In this document: positions 51,807 to 59,648 of the stretch, piece by piece | Position numbering within the stretch: position 1 is the first letter of the stretch | Layout: every line of letters begins with the position of its first letter | Assembly (NCBI GenBank): GCA_004554165.1 | Contig: SFNQ01000003.1 | Location: forward strand, 1 to 64,000 | Direction of reading: 5' to 3' | Source: Clostridiales bacterium | Lineage (GTDB): Bacteria > Bacillota > Clostridia > Christensenellales > CAG-138 | Length of the DNA stretch: 64,000 nucleotides | Translations under genes and position numbers: made by a program | Notes under the pieces: model-generated | Databases searched by the model: none | What the model was told of the DNA's origin: nothing | What the model saw: only the letters and a program-made list of their open reading frames with translations

Positions 51807-53759
51807 TTACGGCGCTGCCGAACCCGGCTCGCCTTCCCCGGCGTCCCCCTCCCCTGCCGCGTGCGCAGCAAGCGCGCCGCAGAGCAGAACCAGCGGAAAT
51901 GCCGCCGCAATGGGTGCCTCGTAGCGGAAGCTGTCGTTTACGGAGGAACCGATGCAGCCCAGCATCAGGAGGATGACCGGCATCAGCACCGCAAGATACC
52001 CCCTCTGCCTGCGGGTAAACGCGTACAGCGCGATGAGCAGCGTCCCCCAGAAATAGAACGCGCAGGCGTACAGCAGGTTGACCACCGGCACCGCATCCAC
52101 AAGCAGCGCTCCCAGGCTGAACAGGCTGCGAACGGGCTCCAGCCCCCGCGGGAACTGCAGCCGGTAGGTTTCGGACGCCGCGACGCCGTTGCTGTCCCCC
52201 CGGTAAAACATAAAACACATGCCCGTATGGCCGTTCGTGGTCTGTATGGAGGGGGTGAAGCTGTAATAGCCGAAGCTGTTGCCAAGCGTGGCCTGAAGAT
52301 ATGCGGCGGGGTATTTTCTGAACATGGCGAGCCAGGTCTTCTGGTAGGCGGCCAGCGCTTCCTCCTCCGTCGGCAGATCGCGCTGCCGGTAGGTGTCCTT
52401 CACCGGATCGGACAGCACGGGCATGTAAACCTCGCCGATGGTTTCCACGTCCAGCACCGCGTCGATGGCAGCCTTCTCCTCCCCGGTCAGCGTGTCCCAA
52501 TGGTCCCGCACCGCCCGCGCCGTCTGCTGGAAGGGAATGGAGCGGCTCTCCGCACGGTTGCAGCGGATAACGCCCAGCGCCGGCAGCAGCGCATAGATGA
52601 AGCCCAGCGCCAGCACGGCGGCCGAAATCCCGGCCATGGCCGCGCGCCTGCGGTTCGCCCCCCGCAGCAGAAACAGGACGAGACAGGCCATGGAGGGCAG
52701 CACGAGAAAGATCACCGCGCTGCGCAGCAGGCAGGTCAGCAGCGCGGACAGGCCAAAGCGTACGCAAGCCGCCTTGGACAGCGCTTTCCCGCCCTTTGCC
52801 CCAACGAACAATCCCAGCGTTTCCAGCACATACCAGGCAAAGACCGCGGAGAACAGCCCATCCTTCATGCCCTGCACCGCATATCCCCCCCATACGGGCA
52901 GGAGCGCGAAAAATGCCAGCGTCCCCAGCTCCAGAACGCGGGAGCCGGAAAGCGCCCGGATGCGCACGACGATGGCGGAAAACACCAGCACAAAGGCCGC
53001 GGCCTGCAGCAGCATGTACAGGAACATGCCAAGATTGTCGCTGGAAAGGAGCTTTCCGAGCCACATGCAGCTGCCCATAATCGCGGTAGAAAGCGCGGGG
53101 TGCGAATTTGTCCAGGGTTCCAGGCCAAAAAACTGGCGGAGCTGGTAGTTGATGTCATAGTTTGTGCAGCCGGGATAAAAGACGATCAGCCACACCAGAT
53201 AGCAGAGCGACAGCGCCGCAGCCGCGCACAGAAGCGGCCGCCTTTCATAAAGGCCGTACAGCCCGCGCGGGGAAGGCCTGTCCGCCGCCTGCCGGGAAAA
53301 GCGGCCCGCGTCCAGGGCCGAAAAAAGCGCCGTGCCCACCGCATAGAACAGCGCCGCATAGCCCAGCGCGCACAGGCTGCCAAGCATGCACTGATAGAGA
53401 TTGCCAAAGAGGAAGTCCCAGGAATCCAGATAGTACATGCTGTGGCCGAGGACGTTCAGAAAGCCAAAGGCCAGCGAAAGAATCGCAAGCCCCAGCCCGC
53501 CGCGCTGCTTTTTCAGGATGCCGGCGCGCAGATAAAACCACGTCAGCAGCAGGCCCAGCGCGCTCCAGAGCAGCGTGTTGTCCGCCAGAGTGATATTGCT
53601 GTGCTGGGAAAAGCCGGATACTTCAATTTTTGTTGAAAAAGCCACCACGCCCAGCGCCGCCAGAACAAAGCAGGCCAGCGTTTGAAACAGGGCGCGGGGC
53701 CTGCCTCCGCAGGGATGCTCCATCCTTTTTTTCTCTGTTCGTTCTGGTTCAGCCCGCAT
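51807..53759 (-). CDS. polytopic membrane protein, DUF6020-like
   Basis: 650 residues, about 13 membrane helices, with an external loop after the first helix and a large loop near residues 170-210 (YPGCTNYDINYQLRQF). The family resembles DUF6020 and other GT-C-like envelope proteins of unknown role. The start is set at 53759: GAGGAGCTGTTCT precedes it and it overlaps the upstream lipoprotein gene's stop by 11 bases (ATG...TGA), indicating coupling. The ATG at 53723 has a poor site. A WxxYLDSWDFLFGN segment could be catalytic, but no motif proves it. Confidence 0.68.
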   Translation of the reverse strand: MRAEPERTEKKRMEHPCGGRPRALFQTLACFVLAALGVVAFSTKIEVSGFSQHSNITLADNTLLWSALGLLLTWFYLRAGILKKQRGGLGLAILSLAFGFLNVLGHSMYYLDSWDFLFGNLYQCMLGSLCALGYAALFYAVGTALFSALDAGRFSRQAADRPSPRGLYGLYERRPLLCAAAALSLCYLVWLIVFYPGCTNYDINYQLRQFFGLEPWTNSHPALSTAIMGSCMWLGKLLSSDNLGMFLYMLLQAAAFVLVFSAIVVRIRALSGSRVLELGTLAFFALLPVWGGYAVQGMKDGLFSAVFAWYVLETLGLFVGAKGGKALSKAACVRFGLSALLTCLLRSAVIFLVLPSMACLVLFLLRGANRRRAAMAGISAAVLALGFIYALLPALGVIRCNRAESRSIPFQQTARAVRDHWDTLTGEEKAAIDAVLDVETIGEVYMPVLSDPVKDTYRQRDLPTEEEALAAYQKTWLAMFRKYPAAYLQATLGNSFGYYSFTPSIQTTNGHTGMCFMFYRGDSNGVAASETYRLQFPRGLEPVRSLFSLGALLVDAVPVVNLLYACAFYFWGTLLIALYAFTRRQRGYLAVLMPVILLMLGCIGSSVNDSFRYEAPIAAAFPLVLLCGALAAHAAGEGDAGEGEPGSAAP

Positions 53760-54654
53760 AGAACAGCTCCTCAAACAGTTCTTCCTCCGGCACGCCGCCG
53801 ATGCGGATGCTGTAATCCTCGCGGGTAAAGGTCAATCTGCCGCTCTGCCCGTTTTCAAGGGAGAACAGCAACAGCCCCTCGTCGTCCGTCGCCGTTGGAT
53901 ACAGGGCCGTACCCGGCTCCAGCGTCACAGCCTGCCATGCGCCGTCCGTCAGCAGTTCCGCGGGAAGCGCCGCGGCCGTTACCACAGCCCTTTCGGAAAA
54001 CATTTCCCACATCGAATCCGGCGCCGGCAGCAGTGTCCCGTCCGCAGAGAGCATATGCCGCCGCGCAGCCCCCCAGGTTCCCAGCAAATTCACCGCCCGG
54101 CTGACCGGCACAGTGCCGTCCGCTTCCACGTCGCCCGCAAGGCCGAACAGCTCCGCCCTGCATTCCGGCGCAGCGTCGATCAGCATGTAGCAGCGCGTAA
54201 AATAATCGTCCGATGCCTCGTCCGCCGTGAGGATCAGCACGCTGCCGCCCTCCGGAAAGGAAACGATGCGCGCGTCCTCAAACGCGCTGTAGCTTTCCAG
54301 CAGCGGAAACTCCCCCGCCGCCGTCAGCAGGCAGATGCGGTACTCCCATTCGTTCGCCACCCGCTCCACAAGGCGGCACTCCACCGCTTCGCCGCCATCC
54401 TGCGGCAGAAAGAGGAATGGCGTGTCCAGCGCCAGTGTTTTGACTTGCAGTCCCCCGTCCTCCCCGGACGGCTCCGGCTCTGCGGATTGCAAGGGCGCGG
54501 CGCTCGCCGGTCGCTCCGGCTCCGCCGTCTCCGCCGCTGCGGCGGGTACGGTCTCTGCGGGCTGCGGCGGGGCATCGGGCTGCCTCGTCTCCTGCGCGCA
54601 GGCGCACAAACTCAGAAGTCCTGCAAAAAGCGCAGGCAAAAAGACTCGTTTCAT
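53749..54654 (-). CDS. lipoprotein, unknown function
   Basis: 301 residues. The signal MKRVFLPALFAGLLSLCAC ends at the lipobox Cys and is followed by a 50-residue Pro/Ala/Glu linker. The rest is an external domain of strands (FLFLPQDGGEAVECRLVERV; GGSVLILTADEASDDYFTRC) with no motif I recognise. GGGAGGGAAACCGTCAC precedes the ATG. It overlaps the DUF6020-like gene by 11 bases and is divergent from a PIG-L deacetylase gene. Likely an envelope protein working with the membrane protein next to it. Confidence 0.7.
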   Translation of the reverse strand: MKRVFLPALFAGLLSLCACAQETRQPDAPPQPAETVPAAAAETAEPERPASAAPLQSAEPEPSGEDGGLQVKTLALDTPFLFLPQDGGEAVECRLVERVANEWEYRICLLTAAGEFPLLESYSAFEDARIVSFPEGGSVLILTADEASDDYFTRCYMLIDAAPECRAELFGLAGDVEADGTVPVSRAVNLLGTWGAARRHMLSADGTLLPAPDSMWEMFSERAVVTAAALPAELLTDGAWQAVTLEPGTALYPTATDDEGLLLFSLENGQSGRLTFTREDYSIRIGGVPEEELFEELFYAG

Positions 54655-54724
54655 GTGACGGTTTCCCTCCCGGATTTTCCACAAACAGGTGCTTTGTATT
54701 ACAGTATAGCACAGCTTTGCGCTC

Positions 54725-54753
54725 TTGCAAACCATGCGGCGAAATAGTATAAT
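54725..54753 (+). promoter_or_regulatory. promoter with -10 box six bases before the start codon
   Basis: TTGCAA 54725-54730, 17 bases, TATAAT 54748-54753, then six bases to the ATG at 54760. Transcription should start at or near the A of the start codon; there is no ribosome site. This is a strong case for a leaderless transcript. Confidence 0.8.
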
Positions 54754-54759
54754 AATTGT

Positions 54760-56547
54760 ATGAAAAGCACGAAAAACCGGTTGTTTTCTTCTGCAAGGCG
54801 CAGCCTTGCGGCGCTTTGTATGATCTGCTGCGCCGGCCTTGTCCTGCCAACCGGGGATGTCGCGTCCCTCCCCATCCCCGAGGTGCAGGTGTCGTCGCTT
54901 GCCTCTGCGGTGCTGGACGAATTGCGGTACGACTTCCCGCATACGGAGCGCGCCTCCCTGTTCGCCGGACGCAACGTTATGCTCATCGTTCCCCATGAGG
55001 ACGACGAAATCTGCCTCTTTGGCGGCCTGTTTGAAGAATTCGTGAACGCAGGCAGTACGCTGCGCGTGGTATTCGTCACAAACGGAGACGCGGAAGGCGG
55101 CGATTCCGGCAGCGTCCGCATTCGCGAGGCAATCAACGCGATGGCCGTGGCGGGTATTCCGGAGGAAAACGTGATTTTCCTGGGCTATGGCGATCAGTGG
55201 CGCCCCAAGAGCAGCCATATCTACCATGCCGGCGGCGATGAGCCGATGACCTCCTACGGCGGCTTTACGGAAACCTACGGTACGGAGGAGCACCCGCCCT
55301 ACCGGGAGGGCCTCCCCTATACGCGCAACAATCTCAGGAACGACCTGCGCTCCCTCCTTCTCCAATACCGGCCGGATACCATTTTCTGCATTGACTTTGA
55401 CGGTCACAGGGACCACAGGGCGGTCTCCCTGTTCTTTGAGGAGATCATGGGCGAGCTGCTGAAAACCGATGCGGACTATCTGCCCACGGTGTTCAAGGGT
55501 TTTGGCTACAGCACCGGCTGGTACGCGGAGATGGACTTCTACGCCGAAAACATCCGCTCCACGCGAAACCCCACTGCGGCAAGCTATATGGAGGAAACCA
55601 ACTATTACAACTGGGCGGACCGGGTGCGCTTCCCCCTTGCGGCGAAGGCCATGGGCCGCCTGAAGGCCTCCACGAGCGTGTACCAGATGCTGTACGCCCA
55701 TGCCTCGCAGGAGGCGACCACCCGCAGCGGCGGAATCCTCAGCGGCGACCGCGTGTTCTGGCTGCGCGACACCGCCTCCCTCCTCTACCGCGCGGCGCTT
55801 TCCGCCTCCTCGGGCAACGCCGCAGTGCTGAACGACTTTAAAATCATCGATACGGCGGATCTCACCGTAGCGGACGTCACCTTCTCCGGCCATGTCTGGA
55901 CGCCGGACGCCGACGATGCGGAAAAAACCGTCTCCGTCACGCTCCCCGCGCCCGCAAGCCTCTCGGAGCTCCGGCTGTACGACAACCCTTCGCTCACCGC
56001 CAACGTGCTGGATGCGGAGATCGTGTTCAGCGACGGCAGCCGCCTGTCCACCGGCCCGCTGGAGAAAAACGGCGCGGCCACCAGCATCCGTTTTGAAGAA
56101 AAGGCGGGCATTACCGGCTTCACCCTGCGCCTTGGCGCAACGGAGGGCGAAGGCGCGGGCCTTGCCGAGCTGGAGGCTTATACGCAGGCGCCCGGCCACG
56201 GCATGCGCTATATCAAGCTCAAAAACGCCTCAGACGACTTTGTTTACGATTACTGGATCGATCCTTCCGGCAGCGAGCGCTTTTCGCTCTATGCCCTTGG
56301 CGTGGAAGCGCCGGAGGATCTGGCGGAGGCCTATACCCTGACCGTGGAGGGCGACAGCCCTTGCAGCGCCGCGTTCGAGGGCGGCGAAATCGCCGTCCTT
56401 TGCCCTGCGGGCCGCAGCCTTACGCTGACCATACGGAGCAAGGCCGACCCCTCGGTGGCGGACACGGTGCGCATCAGCAACCCTTCCTCCGCGCGGCGCA
56501 TGCTGGTCAAGCTCATGCAGCATTACGAACACGCCGCAGGAATCTGA
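54760..56547 (+). CDS. PIG-L family deacetylase with C-terminal beta domain
   Basis: 595 residues. After an N-terminal hydrophobic segment with a signal-like end, the PIG-L core has the metal motif VPHEDDEICLFGG (PHxDDE variant) near residue 78 and FDGHRDHRAVSL near 215, the second metal/His site. The rest of the protein (about 330-480) is strand-rich, resembling a discoidin/carbohydrate-binding fold. PIG-L enzymes remove acetyl groups from N-acetylglucosamine-type sugars. An exported version suggests action on surface glycans. The transcript is probably leaderless. Confidence 0.85.
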   Translation: MKSTKNRLFSSARRSLAALCMICCAGLVLPTGDVASLPIPEVQVSSLASAVLDELRYDFPHTERASLFAGRNVMLIVPHEDDEICLFGGLFEEFVNAGSTLRVVFVTNGDAEGGDSGSVRIREAINAMAVAGIPEENVIFLGYGDQWRPKSSHIYHAGGDEPMTSYGGFTETYGTEEHPPYREGLPYTRNNLRNDLRSLLLQYRPDTIFCIDFDGHRDHRAVSLFFEEIMGELLKTDADYLPTVFKGFGYSTGWYAEMDFYAENIRSTRNPTAASYMEETNYYNWADRVRFPLAAKAMGRLKASTSVYQMLYAHASQEATTRSGGILSGDRVFWLRDTASLLYRAALSASSGNAAVLNDFKIIDTADLTVADVTFSGHVWTPDADDAEKTVSVTLPAPASLSELRLYDNPSLTANVLDAEIVFSDGSRLSTGPLEKNGAATSIRFEEKAGITGFTLRLGATEGEGAGLAELEAYTQAPGHGMRYIKLKNASDDFVYDYWIDPSGSERFSLYALGVEAPEDLAEAYTLTVEGDSPCSAAFEGGEIAVLCPAGRSLTLTIRSKADPSVADTVRISNPSSARRMLVKLMQHYEHAAGI

Positions 56548-56556
56548 GCTTCCGGC

Positions 56557-57051
56557 TCAGACGTTCAGCAGCAGTACGCCAAAGCTGAGGTAGGCCGCAA
56601 AGGTCAGCCAGAGCAGGTAGGGCAGCTGTAGCCAGGCGGCCAGCGGCGCAACATCGTAAAACGCGAACAGCATCGCCACCACAAGTCCCCACAGCAGCAG
56701 CAGCCACACAAAGGCCAGCCCGAAGGCCTGCGCGTTGAAGAACAGCAGCGGCCAGACGAAATTGACCGCCAGCTGGATCAGATACAGGCGGAGCGCGATC
56801 TGCTTTTTTCCGGAATCCGGCGCGGAATAAATAAAATAACAGGAAATGCCCATCAGCAGAAACAGGATCGTCCACACGATGGGGAATACCGCGCCGGGCG
56901 GCGACAGCGGCGGACGCTTGATCGCCCCATAGGTACCCATGCTGCCCGCCGTGAGCAGCGCCGACAGCGCGCCCACTGCCAGCGGAATGGCGACGCTGAC
57001 GCCCATGGCCTTCCAGCGGATGTTTCTGATGATGCTGCGTATCTGCTTCAT
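56557..57051 (-). CDS. tspO: TspO/MBR family protein
   Basis: 164 residues, five membrane helices, starting MKQIRSIIRNIRWKAMGVSV. Family landmarks are PPLSPPGAVFPIVWTILFLL (second helix entry with conserved Pro and Trp), QLAVNFVWPLLFFNAQAFGL, and LLWGLVVAMLFAFYDVAPLA. TspO binds porphyrins and similar ligands in the membrane, and its bacterial role is stress-related. The ATG at 57051 has no ribosome site. It is convergent with the PIG-L gene, ending ten bases away. Confidence 0.9.
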   Translation of the reverse strand: MKQIRSIIRNIRWKAMGVSVAIPLAVGALSALLTAGSMGTYGAIKRPPLSPPGAVFPIVWTILFLLMGISCYFIYSAPDSGKKQIALRLYLIQLAVNFVWPLLFFNAQAFGLAFVWLLLLWGLVVAMLFAFYDVAPLAAWLQLPYLLWLTFAAYLSFGVLLLNV

Positions 57052-57140
57052 ACCGCTATTGTATGTGCGGCAAAAGCGGATTATACAGGCCCGCGTAGCG
57101 GGCCGTCGCCTGAGGCGCAGGCTGTCCCTGAAACAGGCTC

Positions 57141-57168
57141 AAAAAGGTGGAACCCTGCGCTTTCCACC
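57141..57168 (-). terminator. terminator downstream of hflX
   Basis: GGTGGAA 57146-57152 and TTCCACC 57162-57168 pair around a nine-base loop; on the minus strand the stem is followed by TTTTT (57145-57141). A second stem GCCGCC..GGCGGC lies near 57,207-57,242 with a T run on the plus strand. Confidence 0.65.
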
Positions 57169-57267
57169 GGCCGCCAGGGCCCGGGGGACCTTTTTATACA
57201 TACCACAGCCGCCCGCCGGATTTCCTTTTTCGGCAGGCGGCCCTTTTTTTGTGCGTTTCCGTCCCCG

Positions 57268-59064
57268 CTATCCTTCCAGGCTCTTGCGTATCTTCCAGAG
57301 CAGCGCCTCGTCCAAAAGTGCGTTCACATGGGTCCCGTCAGCCTCGTGGGTTTCCGACAGCACCGCGCCCAGCGTGCGGATCTGCTGCATGGCCTCATAG
57401 CGGTCGTAGGGTACGACCAGCTCCACCCGCACCTGCCGCTTTGCAAGCTGGGTCTCGATGCCGCAAAGCAGGGCGTCCATTCCCTCGCCGGTCCTGGCGC
57501 TGATGCGGAAGCCGCCCGGCTTTGTAGCGGCGCTGCCCGCCGCGTCGATCTTATTATAGACCTCGATGCAGGGCGTATCCCCGGCGCCGAGGCTGGCCAC
57601 CACCTCCTGCACCACGCGCATCTGCACGTCAACATAGGGGCTGCTGCTGTCGATCACATGCAGAAGCAAATCCGCCTCCCGCACCTCCTCCAGCGTGGAG
57701 CGGAAGGCCTGCACCAGATCGTGGGGAAGCTTGTTGATAAAGCCCACCGTGTCGGAGAGCAGGCAGTCCGTGCCGTTTGGCAGCGTTATCTGCCGCACGA
57801 CGGGATCCAGCGTTGCAAAGAGCTTATCCTCCGCCAGCACCGCGCTGCCGGAGAGGGCGTTGAGCAGGGTGGATTTTCCCGCATTGGTATAGCCCACCAG
57901 CGCCACGATGGGCACCGCGTTCTTCTCCCTGCGCATGCGGCGCAGCGAACGCTGCTTTTCAATCCCGGCAAGCTCCTGCTCCAGCTCAAAAATGCGGCGG
58001 CGGATGCGCCGGCGGTCGATCTCCAGCTTCTTCTCGCCCGGGCCGCGCATGCCCACGCCGGAAGCGCCCTGCCGGGACAGCACGCGGCCCATGCCCAGCA
58101 GCCGCGGCAGGCGGTACTTGAGCTGCGCAAGCTCCACCTGGAGCTTTCCTTCGCGGGACTGGGCGCGCCCCGCAAAGATATCGAGAATGAGCATGGTCCG
58201 GTCGATGATCGGCACGCCCAGCGCCGACTCGAGATTCCGCATCTGGATGGCGGAAAGCTCGTCGTCAAAGAGGACAATATCCGCCTCCAGCGCGCTGCAC
58301 AGCAGGGACAGCTCCTCCGCCTTGCCCGCGCCGATGTAGGTTGCCTTATCGATGGCGCGCTTGCGCTGCACCTGCCGCCCGACCACCTGCACGCCCGCGG
58401 TCTCCGCAAGCGCGGCAAGCTCCGCCAGCGAATCGTAGCCCTCGCCGCTCTCGATCCCACAGAGGATCGCCCGGTCCGGCCGCGCCTTTGTCACCTCGTA
58501 GGCGGACGTGAGAAAGCGGGCGTCCGCCTCATAGATCGCTTCGATGAGCTGCTTCTGGGGCAGGTGGTGGGGCCGCAGGGGACCATAGAGCAGCGTCTGC
58601 CTGCGGTCGCCCTCCGGCTCGCCCAGATATCCCACATAGACCGTTGTGGGCGCGCCCTCCCCGGAGACGCCGATGGCTGCCATCGCGTCCAGGCGGAGCG
58701 AGGAGAGGGAGCCCATGTCCACATCGGACAGCATGCCGCTGCCGCCGGGATGCGTATGCACGCAGCGCACGCCCGAAAGACGGTCCGCATTGCGCACAAG
58801 GCGAAGCTGCTGCATCCCCACGGATTTGTCATCGCCAATGCGCACATCCTCAATGCTGCCGCTGCGGGAAATGTAGACCAGGATCTCCCGGTTGATGCGC
58901 GCGGTAAAGCGCGCCATGGCATCGCAAAGCTCCCGGGACAGGAAGATGTCCGGCTGCATGGACAGCTCGTACAGCCCCTCCATCTCCCGAAGCAGTATGT
59001 CACGGATGCCCGCCGTGTTTCCATTGATCGTTTTCTTCATATCCTGCATTGTATCATGCGCCAT
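57268..59064 (-). CDS. hflX: GTPase HflX with JAMM-like N-terminal domain
   Basis: 598 residues from the first ATG. The HflX signature SGVGMRGPGEKKLEIDRR lies at 335-352, then G1 GYTNAGKST (391-399), G3 DTVGF (438-442) and G4 NKID (504-507). HflX splits and recycles stalled or hibernating ribosomes. The product is about 160-190 residues longer than typical HflX. The extra N-terminal part has VHTHPGGSGMLSDVD at 102-116, an exact HxHx7SxxD JAMM metalloprotease motif, with Glu 60 upstream. The start is uncertain: the probable -10 box overlaps the 59064 ATG, so 59049 or 59040 is likely. Regulated divergently from a MarR gene. Confidence 0.9.
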   Translation of the reverse strand: MAHDTMQDMKKTINGNTAGIRDILLREMEGLYELSMQPDIFLSRELCDAMARFTARINREILVYISRSGSIEDVRIGDDKSVGMQQLRLVRNADRLSGVRCVHTHPGGSGMLSDVDMGSLSSLRLDAMAAIGVSGEGAPTTVYVGYLGEPEGDRRQTLLYGPLRPHHLPQKQLIEAIYEADARFLTSAYEVTKARPDRAILCGIESGEGYDSLAELAALAETAGVQVVGRQVQRKRAIDKATYIGAGKAEELSLLCSALEADIVLFDDELSAIQMRNLESALGVPIIDRTMLILDIFAGRAQSREGKLQVELAQLKYRLPRLLGMGRVLSRQGASGVGMRGPGEKKLEIDRRRIRRRIFELEQELAGIEKQRSLRRMRREKNAVPIVALVGYTNAGKSTLLNALSGSAVLAEDKLFATLDPVVRQITLPNGTDCLLSDTVGFINKLPHDLVQAFRSTLEEVREADLLLHVIDSSSPYVDVQMRVVQEVVASLGAGDTPCIEVYNKIDAAGSAATKPGGFRISARTGEGMDALLCGIETQLAKRQVRVELVVPYDRYEAMQQIRTLGAVLSETHEADGTHVNALLDEALLWKIRKSLEG

Positions 59065-59113
59065 AATATTTCACAATTGCATTGTTGACAAAGTCAATTC
59101 CTTCCTGTATGCT
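59063..59113. promoter_or_regulatory. overlapping divergent promoters for hflX and marR
   Basis: Plus strand: TTGACA 59085-59090, 17 bases, TATGCT 59108-59113, towards the MarR gene. Minus strand: TTGTCA (59096-59091) and TATTAT (59068-59063), 17 bases apart but sharing the same -35 region, towards hflX. The AT-rich TTGACAAAGTCAA is part of both, so one repressor site there would affect both. Confidence 0.65.
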
Positions 59114-59177
59114 TTCTCAAGCGCTTTATTGTTAAGCGTTTATCTTTTTTATTCGCATGAACGGAGGGGATCGCGCC

Positions 59178-59648
59178 ATGCATACCCGTGAAATCGGCGG
59201 ACGGCTCGTGTTTTTGCACCTGCTGCGGCGGAATCTTCTGCAAAAGCGGGCCGCTTCCGCTGGCCTTCACGCGGGGCAGCTGCCGCTGCTGGAATCGCTC
59301 ATGGCCCATCCGGGCTGCACGCAGCAGGAGCTTGCGGGCATGCTGCGCGTTACGCCCGCCTCCATCGCGCTGTCCACAAAGCGGCTGCAAAAGGCCGGCT
59401 GGGTGGAAAAGCGCGTGGATGAGGACAACCGCCGCCGCAACTGCCTGTACGCCACGGCGGAGGGCGCCGCCCGCGCCACCGAGCACCGGCGCTGTCTGGA
59501 TACGGTGGACGGAGAGATGCTGGCCGGCTTTTCCGAGGAGGATCGCCGCACACTCGCCGCTCTGCTCGACCGCATGATAGAAAACCTCGGCGAGGATGCG
59601 GCGGACGGACTGCCGCTCCCTCCCTGCCACTGGAAGGAGAAAAACTGA
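59178..59648 (+). CDS. MarR-family regulator
   Basis: 156 residues starting MHTREIGGRLVFLHLLRRNL. The winged helix is QQELAGMLRVTPASIALSTK with wing VEKRVDEDNRRRNCLYATAE. MarR proteins repress their own promoter and usually an efflux operon, and release on binding a drug-like ligand. Two ABC exporter genes follow directly. I chose the ATG at 59178 with ACGGAGGGGATCGCGCC upstream rather than 59157, which lies in front of this site. A palindromic AAGCGCTT and AAGCG direct repeats near 59,124-59,148 are operator candidates. Confidence 0.88.
   Translation: MHTREIGGRLVFLHLLRRNLLQKRAASAGLHAGQLPLLESLMAHPGCTQQELAGMLRVTPASIALSTKRLQKAGWVEKRVDEDNRRRNCLYATAEGAARATEHRRCLDTVDGEMLAGFSEEDRRTLAALLDRMIENLGEDAADGLPLPPCHWKEKN

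Noticed and set aside
57139..57245. T-box-like AAAGGTGGAACC sequence in the TspO-hflX gap
   Set aside because: It resembles GGTGGNACCGCG only in part, forms a simple hairpin that on the minus strand ends in TTTTT, and the plus strand has no downstream biosynthetic or tRNA-synthetase gene. A terminator explains it better.
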